NCBI GenBank assembly: GCA_036023115.1
Contig: JAYKKT010000080.1
Span: 9,818,501-9,882,500 of the forward strand
Length of the DNA: 64,000 bases
Source: Brasenia schreberi
Taxonomy: Eukaryota > Streptophyta > Magnoliopsida > Nymphaeales > Cabombaceae
Direction: 5' to 3'
The notes under the pieces are model-generated. The model was given only the letters and a program-made list of their open reading frames with translations, did no database searches and was not told the DNA's origin. Shown here piece by piece: positions 55,909 to 64,000 of the stretch. The position numbers and the translations under genes were made by a program. Numbering within the stretch: position 1 is the stretch's first letter; each line of letters opens with the position of its first letter.

Positions 55909-56243
55909 TGTTAGAAAACATGCAATCTATCTGAAATCATTTTATTTAAGAATGAATAAATAATCTATATACAATCAACCACACACTGACTTGAGTTTAT
56001 TGAATACGTGATCACTATTTATAGAGAGAAAAAGAAGAGTGAAAGCCAACAACAACCGAAGATGGCCTAACAACTATTTTAGTAGCCGTTTGGGCCCCCT
56101 GGTACCAATAATGGCCCAAGTGGTCCTGGCATAGGTAGATATAGTGGCAGGTGGCCCTGGCCCAGGTGACCCTGAGTTCGTTGAGACCTTATTACAAATA
56201 CAAACTTATGGGCCCTATTGGCCAATACTATTATATTTTAACA
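55909..56243 (-). repeat. 5' LTR of the outer element
   Basis: Minus strand TGTTAAAATATAATAGTA ... GCATGTTTTCTAACA, 335 bp. It contains CTCTATAAATAGTG near 56022-56009 as a promoter box and a GC-rich U3 with GGCCC motifs. Confidence 0.88.
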
Positions 56244-56248
56244 GTTTG

Positions 56249-57209
56249 TGGGCATCTATTGTTCACTTTCATTTGTACCATATAATGATTCTTCATGGTA
56301 GCAAAACAAACTAGGAGAATATTCATACAGATGAATTCCATTGTCTGTTTTCAGTTGGCCTTCCGCTTGATAGCATATTGCTATTGCTGATATTTTGTAG
56401 ATTAGTTTCTAATTCTCTCATGTCTCTTTCTAGCTTGGATGATAACCTTCAGTTGCATTAATCTGTTATTTTCTCTTTTGTGTTTCATTGTTTCTAACTT
56501 GGAAATAGAATTATAGATCGTAGGAGAATTAAGTTAGCTGTTTTTCTAGTATATGGCTTACTTCAAGTCAGAAAAAGAACGCAATTTCTAAATTTCAGAA
56601 CCTTCTTTTGAGAGAACTTACTATAAAAAAATATCATCTTAAACAAGAACAAAGAAATCAGTTTAATTCACAATTATCAAAATAAATAGTATCAATATTG
56701 ATGGTTTGTGAATTTTACTCTCTCTCTATATATATATATATGTATATGTATATATATGTATATGTATATATGTATATGTATATATATGTATATATATGTG
56801 TGTGTGTGTGTATATACCTGTGGGAATGATCGGCAGGTCTTTGGTTTAGTTCATTGTTGACCTCTAAACCTTGCCGCCGTTTGTTAGAGTCAAAACCTAA
56901 TCCCACAGCCTACCCCCAAAAAAGGCTAGTCCAATAACGTAAGCACTTAAGACCAAATCCGCCTGAATCAGCTTACTTCATCTTTTCCTCAGGTTCCCAG
57001 AAATTCTCATTTGGGTTTCAAATTTTTTTAAATACTTGAGAACTGATTCGATGCCTTTCCATTGAATGTGATTCCACTGATTCTGTGATCCTCTACCTGC
57101 TCCACTAGAGAAAAGAAAATATTTTGCATTAGACCGTCACAATATTCAGAAGGTCATGATGCCTTTGCCTTTTAGAAGAAAATGAATGCCTTACATTTGC
57201 TTGATGGGA
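56249..57209. other. intergenic; (TA)n/(TATG)n microsatellite
   Basis: Microsatellite 56706-56815: CT, TA, TATG/TATA and TG units. No gene recognised elsewhere. Confidence 0.5.
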
Positions 57210-57520
57210 ATAGCCACCGGTAGCATGGGGCCGGTTCCAAACCGTGCTGGCTGTTCAAACGGGAACCAAACCAGGCTTGGAACCGGCTGAAGCTGGTGAA
57301 ATCAGACCTGAAACTAGGACTGCCCGGTTAGTTCTGGTTTCACTTTCGATGGAATTGGATTTGGACCAAAACCAGAATCAGCATTTTCAAACCACCGGTT
57401 ATATATATATAATTTCAATTTTTAAAATATTTTTTATCGTTTAGCTCTCAAACCGGAATCAAAACTGACTCATTCTCGGTTTGGTTCCTGTTCCTAGTTC
57501 TAAAAAACCAGAACTGAACA
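57210..57520. mobile_element. CCGGTT non-autonomous element, copy 3
   Basis: Left: CACCGGTAGCATGGGGCCGG, TTCCAAACCGTGCTGG, GGAACCAAACC. AT-rich middle. Right: TTGGTTCCTGTTCC, AAAACCAGAACTGAACATGT then CTAG. Same plan as copies at 57556 and 59338. Confidence 0.5.
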
Positions 57521-57555
57521 TGTCTAGCTCCAAGGCATATATAATTGCACAAGAG

Positions 57556-57829
57556 TAGATATGGAACAGGCCTGGTGGTTCAACGGAACCGAGGAGTACC
57601 CTGTTCGGTTCCGGTCACGTCTCTTATAAAACCGGAATCGGCATTTTCAAATGGTTGGTTTTGGTATTCTTTTCAAATTTTTATTATAATTTTTAAATTT
57701 TTTAATAAAAGTACCAGTTTCGAAGGATCCAAATTCAAACCGAAACCATCTTGAAACCAAGGGTTCTAGAACCATAACTGAAACTGATTATGATTCAAGG
57801 TTCCAGGCTACCGGAACCGGACATATCTA
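57556..57829. mobile_element. CCGGTT non-autonomous element, copy 4, with terminal repeats
   Basis: Left end TAGATATGGAACAGGC, right end CCGGAACCGGACATATCTA; the outer 8-9 bp (TAGATATG/CATATCTA) are inverted. Flanks CACAAGAG (57548-57555) and CAGGAGAG (57830-57837) agree at six of eight positions, consistent with an old 8-bp hAT target duplication. 274 bp, no coding capacity. Confidence 0.6.
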
Positions 57830-57837
57830 CAGGAGAG

Positions 57838-59337
57838 CAGTCGCATTTTCTTAGCTGTGGGAATCCCACAATTCGAACACACCCGAAAGTGTAGTTTCAC
57901 AAAGTAATGATATCATTGTGTTAACTCATGGGGGCTTTCCCCTTCCTTCACACGATAGGATGATGGCCATGCTAATCTCATCACAGTGGAAGACCTTCTG
58001 CTTGTCTACTTGCCTTTTATGATTATCCACAACTTGTAAGGCTCGTCGTGGGTTGTGGAAATCTTCTGAATGTCCATTTTCTGGCACTGGGTGTGCCGGT
58101 GCATGTGTTTTAGGTTTCAGCTGGTAGTGTGTGGGCCGTCGGAGAAGGTGATGATGATCGGGGTCGGGTCAGGTAATCTGAGAGATTATGATCTCGCATT
58201 GAAACACGTGATGGTATCGTCTTGGCTGCTAACTTGTCAAGATCAAGTAATTAAATGCCATGCACTTTGGCAACTTATTTGAGATGCCATTAAAATGGAG
58301 AGGAGAGGCAGAAGCCACATACACGTCGTGGGTTTCCAACTCATTGTGAGTTCACGTGTAGACAGGATTTTAAACTCATTAACTATCATTGAGATCAACA
58401 CAGATTTAAACTGAAAAATTGAGTTTGAAATGGGACCTTATCATTGAGATCAACGATAGGTTGATATCAATGAGACTTCCTCTTGCCTTACCAAACTTCA
58501 GTACGGAATTTATCGATTTGTTGATTTAGTTTTGATTATTTCATTTTTTTTAGTTGTTTTGATTGATTTCTAGACTGAATTTGAAAATAAAAAATCAGAG
58601 CATTCTGATAGAAGAGATGCTTTCGACGTGCGTCTCTCCCAACCCTTTGGGGAGATGCGCCTGACATGCATCTCTCCTATTGGAGTAGACGCTTGTCGAA
58701 TGTGTCTCTTTGGTTGGGATGACCTAGTTTTTTATTTTCAAAACTTTTCATATGTTTTTTTGATTTTTTTCTTTTCTTGATTTTTGTAGTTGTTTTCATA
58801 TTATTGAGTTGTGTTTTTTTCTTATTGATTTCATTTTTATTTTCATTTTTTGTTGTTTTTTATTTTTATTATTTTTTCTTTGTTCTATATTTTGTGAATG
58901 AAATTATTAGAATATGTATTAAGTTGTGAAAAAGATAATAAATTTAAGTGAAACCTTCATCACCCAAGCAAAAGGGTCTAGCCGAATATACTTTCGTTAA
59001 AATTGGATGAGAGAGGAGAGATTGGGTGAGGGAGGAGAGTTGCTGAAATTGGGTGGAGAGGAGAGATTGGGTGAGAGAAGAAAGAAATGTTTGGATGAAA
59101 TGTGAGAGAAAAGAAATAATTTTGATATTTAGTGGAAAAAGAGGTTGTTGACAGTAAAAATATGTGTGCGCGCGCGTGCGCATATGTAATCTTCCAATAC
59201 GAACGAGGCCCTCTTTTGTTTTGATTCTGAAACGTCCTTGCTCACAAGTAGCAACGGGGTACACCTGCTTATGACAATTGACAAAGAGCAATGCGTTGTT
59301 GTGTGGAGCTGCCATTCACAGCAAAAATTGTCTGGCA
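57838..59337. other. no gene recognised
   Basis: 58605-58730 contains several short GAGATGC/GTCTCTCC motifs in both orientations (GACGTGCGTCTCTCCC, GGGGAGATGCGCCTGACATG). 58950-59130 is GAGAGG-rich, and 59160-59183 is a CG/TG-rich stretch. Confidence 0.35.
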
Positions 59338-59602
59338 TGAACCGGAATCGAACCAGACTGGAAACCAGTTTAAACCTGAACCCGTCGAACCGGACTTGTC
59401 CGGGTTTGTTACAGTTCCTCCTTCAGTTGTGCTGGAACCAGTGGTTTGAACCAGAGGATTGATCTTCTTTAAAAATATTTTTCAGTTTTTTTATTCCTTT
59501 TTTAATTTCTCAGTTTGAGAGTTTTTGGCTCAAATAGAAACCAGAAGTAGCCTGAAATCGGTTTGGTTGCCGGAAAACCGGAATCATACATGTCTGTTCG
59601 AG
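59338..59602. mobile_element. CCGGTT non-autonomous element, copy 5
   Basis: Left: TGAACCGGAATCGAACCAG; middle AT-rich (AAAAATATTTTTCAG); right: GGTTGCCGGAAAACCGGAAT then CATACATGTCTG. Matches the family at 57210 and 57556. Confidence 0.5.
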
Positions 59603-60539
59603 TGTTCGGTGAGCAAATTTTTTCGGGAGAAGATATTTTCGCTTGACTCTATTTTCCATGGAATCCTTTTCCATAACGCATGTATTTGGTTCCATTAGTA
59701 GTAGGGTTGGCCATTCCATGCTTCATTTCTGTTGCATCATTTCATGTTCATGAAGGAAGCTGGAAGATACCTGATTTGGTTTTTCTCGTGTTACCTCTGC
59801 TGGGCATGAACGTATACATTTTAGGTCGTGCCTGTGTTGGGTTTTCGTGTCATTGTTATTTGGCACGATAAGGTTGACTTGAATGAGCTGCTCAGGGGGC
59901 CAAGCCTGGCTTGGATCTGCATGGCTCATTAAACTTGCAAAGCAAAACGAGCTCGGCTGATATAGGGCCGTGTAAGTTATGCACGCGCAAACACACATAT
60001 GTGAAAGATTTTGAGGAAATTGCGTAAAAAGAATTACATCTCAATGGGTTCCCAGGCTTCCTTTTGCTTTGAAATCTACAAGCTACTTCTTAGAGTGAAC
60101 GAAAAAACTTAAGTTTGTTAACATAATTTTTCTAGAAAATTCAATTTTTAGAAATACTCGATACAGTTTCTCCATCTTAATTGCATAATTACTGCGATTA
60201 AAGGGGGTTATTTATCCTTATTATATTCAGGTTTCTCTTAATTTGAGAAAAAAATAGCAGGTGAAGCTTGGGTGGACTTGAGAACATGAAATGACGACAC
60301 AAGCATGACACGATACACGAAGTTGCCACTCCAAATCCCACCGCAGGGTCTGACCGGTTCTCCACTCCTCGCCAGTCGTTGGAGTCAAGCTCATTGTCTT
60401 GTTGCCTCTAGAGAGGGATAGAGCAGGCGACGGGGCTTCAACTCAGCTATTGAGAAGGCTAGACTTTGATGTCACCAAGACTCAGCTACTTGTTCCTATC
60501 CAGTCAACTTCACTGGGCGTGTGTGTGTGCGATGCGTGT
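59603..60539. other. no gene recognised
   Basis: No coding or repeat feature that I can support. Confidence 0.3.
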
Positions 60540-60710
60540 GCGTGTGAGGGAGAGAGAGAGAGAGAGAGAGGACCATTTATGTAAGAGCATTAATTCACCT
60601 GATAGGACTCTGACTCCCACATGTAGGTGGCAAGTTCAATTCCTGAGAAATGCGTGTGTGCATGTGTTAGGCTTCCACCTCTTAATATAAAAGAAAGAAA
60701 AGTTCTAACC
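60540..60710 (+). mobile_element. SINE-like tRNA-derived repeat, plus strand
   Basis: After a GA microsatellite (60548-60571): A-box-like TAAGAGCATTAATTCACCTG, B-box-like CAAGTTCAATTCCTGAG, then GTGTGTGCATGTGTTAGGCT, TCCACCTCTTAATATAAAAG and an A-rich end to 60705. The TG stretch followed by TTAGGCTTCCACC matches the minus-strand SINE at 12577-12698. Confidence 0.55.
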
Positions 60711-61162
60711 GGTCAATCCAGAACTTCCAAATGAAAATGGTGATCATATTTGGCTTTCATGGAGTATGAATGCAGACTTCTTTCTTTAGCTTGATCTATT
60801 AGACCCAATCGCGTTAGATCTAATATCTCCCTAAAACTGCCAGATTAGGACCCTTGCATTTAAGCACGTTCTTGGCATTAGCTTGTAGAGAGAAATTATG
60901 CACGAGAATCAAACTCCTGTCTGTCTGTCTACTATGACCATTGTTCTTAGCATGGTTTAGCAGACAGGAGGAGAAGCGGCACTTAGCAAATGTACAAGCA
61001 CAGGCATCGAACTCTTGACCTTCGACTTCAAGGCTCTCCTGAATTGACCCTTAGCTACGAGAGTCATGGCTCCTTGTTTACTAGGCTTTCTTCATGAGGA
61101 GGGAGAGAAAAAGTGAGATGCCCATAATGATGCATGTTTTGATGTCTGAAATTTCTGTCTTC
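60711..61162. other. intergenic with a decayed SINE-like block
   Basis: 60890-61060 has GAGAATCAAACTCCTGTC and GGCATCGAACTCTTGACC, B-box-like words in inverse orientation, but no poly(A) or ends are clear. Confidence 0.35.
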
Positions 61163-61390
61163 AATCAACGGCAGATTTAGAAATTTCTGCAGGGTGGAGC
61201 AAATAGATTGAGGATCAGTTTAAGATGGGGCGAAATATGTTTGAAGCTCACAATATCATATGTAAACTACAATTTTTTGAAGTATGTTTGAAGCTCATAA
61301 TATGATACGTAAGCTACAATTTTTCTTTGAATTTTAAATTTTCGGTTGAAACGGACATCCCACCTCTCCTCAATGTAGACCCGCTACTGT
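61163..61390. mobile_element. GTGGCGGATCTA-family element with internal 47-bp duplication
   Basis: Begins CAACGGCAGATTTAGAAATT and ends TCAATGTAGACCCGCTACTG, the decayed inverted ends of the family also seen at 30589 and 40318. Inside, AATATGTTTGAAGCTCACAA (61229) and AGTATGTTTGAAGCTCATAA (61280) start two neighbouring copies of a roughly 50-bp unit. Confidence 0.5.
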
Positions 61391-62400
61391 CTCCAAAGAA
61401 CAAGCGTTTGAAGCTCTTCTCTAGAAAGGCTTTTGCAAATAGAAACTGTGATGCTACCCGTTTCTCATGGGAGGTTTCGTTTTCCCTTCTCTTTTGAGAA
61501 GAACAATCCCATTTGACTTGTGAAGTAAGCGACGATTTGTCGTGGCCCCGGGTGATACTCGCTCTTCTACGACTTGTTCAATTAATTAATTAATTAATTC
61601 AATGAAGGATGCGAGTCAGTCAGGTCTCAGGGTCATCAAGCATCTATATAAACAATATTTTCTTCTATAAATTAACTGCTACCCAAATATCAATTTCTTT
61701 ATTAATACCAACAAAAATTAAAATACGAATGCATTGACCTGCTCATAGTTTGACTTGTCATGACCCATTCCCGTTAGACTCATACGAACCGGTCGCATAT
61801 ACCAGCTTTATATATATATAGCAATAAATATGACAGGCAAATAATGCGCCTTTTCATTTGAAACGGTTGCTTTTGTCTGATTGAACGGTGGATCGCCGGT
61901 TTCCACACAACTTCTTTGTACACACGCCGTACTAATTGGGTGGTGTACTGCCGTTAAATGGTTCCGTCTTCAAAGTTTATATATATATATGGAAAATAAA
62001 ACTTTGACTTTCTTTTGAATAAAAAAATATATTTCTCATTTGGTTTTGACATTAGGGAGAATTTGTTCTTCTTGATTTGTTTTCTCTACGGGTTCACGGC
62101 TCTCTTAAGACGACGATGGAAGCCGACGAGCGTTCACTTGCGTGGGTGTAAAGGTGGCCATTTTGGTTTCAGTGGGGCGGTGGTTTGGTGCTTGGTAGTA
62201 GTGCCCCTTTAATTCAATGCTTCTTTACCAAATTGCTTTCGAGTGGATCTGATGATGATATAGAAATGGTCACGGTGGTGATGATGGATGTCAAGAAAAA
62301 CATGGATTCACCGTCATCAGCATAGGGTCATTCATTTCGGTGGTTACCATTCCTCTTCTTCACTGCAACTCTTTATTCCCCTCCCCACCTCCATTAAAAT
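61391..62400. other. no gene recognised; (TTAA)n tract
   Basis: AATTAATTAATTAATTAATT lies at 61580-61599. No coding feature supported. Confidence 0.35.
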
Positions 62401-63041
62401 CTCCACTCTCTCTCTCTCACACACACACAAAAAGACAGAAATATGGGGTCGTTGATTGTAGGCTCTTTTCTCTCTCACTAATCTGAGGTTTCACCATGCC
62501 CTTGTTTTCCTCTTAACACTCACCATCAGTCTGTTCCTGAGCTAGGTTTAGGTTTAGGATTGAAGTTTTTGTTTTTAACGATTCGTTGGTAATGGCGGTG
62601 ATGGTGCAGATGGTCTTCATTCTTTTCACAGGGCGACTGTGACCATGCCGGTTCATCAACCACCCCCTTTGTTTTTTCTCTCTCTAAATCACCTGTTGAA
62701 AGGTTAGGTTTTTCTTGGTGTGTTTTGGGAGTCACCAGTTCCTCAACCACCCCTTTTTGTATGTTTCCCTTTTCTCTATTTGTCTGCTCAAAAGTTAAGA
62801 GGTTTTTGTTGTTTTTATTGGGACCTTTGGGATTCGGAATTGTGGGTTCTGGAGTTCTTTTCTTGTTTTGGTGAAATGAGTGTTCGTTCTTCGTGAGATC
62901 TTGTGCTTGTGGCGATTGGAATGGAACGAGGGCCGCACCCTGCATTGGTGAGTCTGCTTTTGGCTTTCCCTGTTTTGATTTCTTAGTATCGTCCCTTAAT
63001 TCTAGTTGATATTTTATTTTTGATAGTCCCAGCTTCGGTGA

Positions 63042-63139
<98 letters not shown>

Positions 63140-64000
63140 CCCCTTCCTCATGACAAAGTTGTCGAATTTGGTATCCATGTCTGTCCTTGAAGTTCATTTA
63201 TGAATATGTAACTTGTGATCTTTCTTTCCTTTTTACTTTTTATTGTTCCTTAGATTTATTTAATCTACTTGTGGAGTAATTTGCATGGTGAATCATTTGC
63301 AGATATCAGGATATTACCTTTTCTTGATGTGGAAAATTTTCCAGTTGCTGCATTTAGAGATGGTTGCTTTATAATCTTATGTGATAAATTGTAGTTTATG
63401 TTTCTTATTACGTTTCTGGAAATGGTTCGATGAGAAAAGGACATTGAGAACTTTTGCTCGCTTATGGCTTCTTCCTGATTTAAGTTTAGGTATAGCATTT
63501 CAACGTGCTGCTTTCTTTTGGTCTAGCACATGGATCACAACCAAATACGAGTCATTCTTGTGGTTGTTACTGATATTTGGTGCATCTGATGTTTGCTGAT
63601 GCTAATTCTGTGTGCTCAATGTATTGTTGATCCCTATTGTATAGGAACTGGAAACACTGGACATGAGGAACGGAAGCCTTCTCATGAAAAAAATGAATTC
63701 TTGATTTCGAGCCCTTTTTATTTGATTTGATCCTTTACAATTGTTTCCAAAGTTAGGGTTGGGTACTGAGAAGTCCTTTCTTGCACTTGGTTTATGAAAA
63801 CGTTCATAACTTTTCAATAAGAAAGAAAGATTTGATTTATTTATTGTACCAGTCACGTGCATCACAATCTTTTTCCTTCTGAACAAGTTTCTAGCTTCTT
63901 CTTATAAAGGGGTATTAAGTTACTAACTAGAGAAGTGAGGAGCAACTGTTGTTCGTTACTTTGTGTTTTCTCACAATTCCCACAGAGGAAATGCCTTAGT
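62401..64000 (+). other. possible leader and first intron of a gene leaving the right edge
   Basis: From 62400 the sequence becomes pyrimidine-rich with CTCTCTC tracts, as plant leaders often are, and further on resembles intron DNA. A (CT)n tract of about 90 bp spans 63045-63138. The long minus-strand open frame 62526-63197 is mostly the translation of that tract (Arg-Glu repeats) and low-complexity sequence, so I do not call it a gene. No splice-supported coding exon was recognised before 64000. Confidence 0.25.
63045..63138. repeat. (CT)n microsatellite, about 90 bp
   Basis: Nearly perfect CT repeats, broken only by TT near 63130. The longest pure dinucleotide tract in the window. Confidence 0.97.

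Larger units (their letters stand above)
48851..56248 (-). mobile_element. outer LTR retrotransposon (non-autonomous, copia-type), minus strand
   Basis: Bounded by GTTTG at 48851-48855 and GTTTG at 56244-56248, a perfect 5-bp target duplication. On the minus strand: 5' LTR 56243-55909, then a primer-binding site TGGTATAAGAGCAGGTG (55908-55892) complementary to initiator tRNA-Met with one change, an internal region, a purine tract GTTTAAGGAGGCG (49074-49062), and the 3' LTR 49061-48856. Internal DNA without the nested element is only about 2.7 kb and shows no gag or pol, so it depended on another element's proteins. The plus-strand copia at 50808-54976 was inserted later. Confidence 0.85.

Noticed and set aside
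62526..63197. Long minus-strand open frame of 223 codons
   Set aside because: The middle is the Arg-Glu translation of a CT microsatellite and the remainder is low-complexity with an internal 90-bp imperfect repeat; no splice or homology support.

Overview
The window reads as nuclear DNA of a flowering plant. It has AT-rich, stop-riddled intergenic DNA, spliced genes with GT/AG introns, hAT transposons with BED-type transposases, Ty1/copia and Ty3/gypsy retrotransposons, tRNA-like SINEs, plant mobile domain relics and many long TA, TG, GA and CT microsatellites. I see no bacterial or organellar operon structure, and I cannot name the species.

Layout. 1-4923: a nest of hAT (DUF659/BED class) transposase pieces. 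Two C-terminal copies form a 1.05-kb inverted repeat, and a third copy ends in a terminal inverted repeat inside the BED exon of an oppositely oriented relative. 5799-6407 (minus): the first two exons of an Alba-domain protein gene; the remaining exons are not in the window. 7640-10620: two more hAT relics, one Ac/RICESLEEPER-like with an internal inversion. 11.5-20 kb: a LINE RNase H relic, SINEs and a plant mobile domain (PMD) relic on the minus strand. 21.5-24.0 kb (minus): a broken malectin-like receptor-kinase fragment whose intron holds a 687-bp hAT MITE with a perfect 8-bp target duplication. 31.2-34.8 kb: a decayed Ty3/gypsy element. 35.1-36.0 kb: microsatellites. 37.2-40.0 kb: a second PMD relic facing an OTU-protease-like relic. 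41.97-48.54 kb (plus): the best host gene, four exons coding a small four-helix membrane protein, with a 5.75-kb intron containing a solo LTR. 48.86-56.24 kb: a non-autonomous copia-type LTR element on the minus strand, interrupted by a copia element on the plus strand. 57-61.4 kb: short non-autonomous elements and SINEs. 62.4-64 kb: possible leader and first intron of a gene running off the right edge.

How it works together. Only the Alba-type gene and the membrane-protein gene look like ordinary host genes, and both carry lesions in this assembly: missing 3' exons and an apparent one-base frameshift. The rest is transposon history. Insertion order can be read in several places from target-site duplications: GTTTG for the outer copia element, CTCTA/CTCCA for the inner one, CATAG for the solo LTR, GTAGGGTT for the MITE. 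I found no convincing new multi-gene system. The most interesting structure is the hAT transposase inverted repeat, a possible natural hairpin locus for silencing its own family. All family names come from recognising motifs by eye; nothing was searched.
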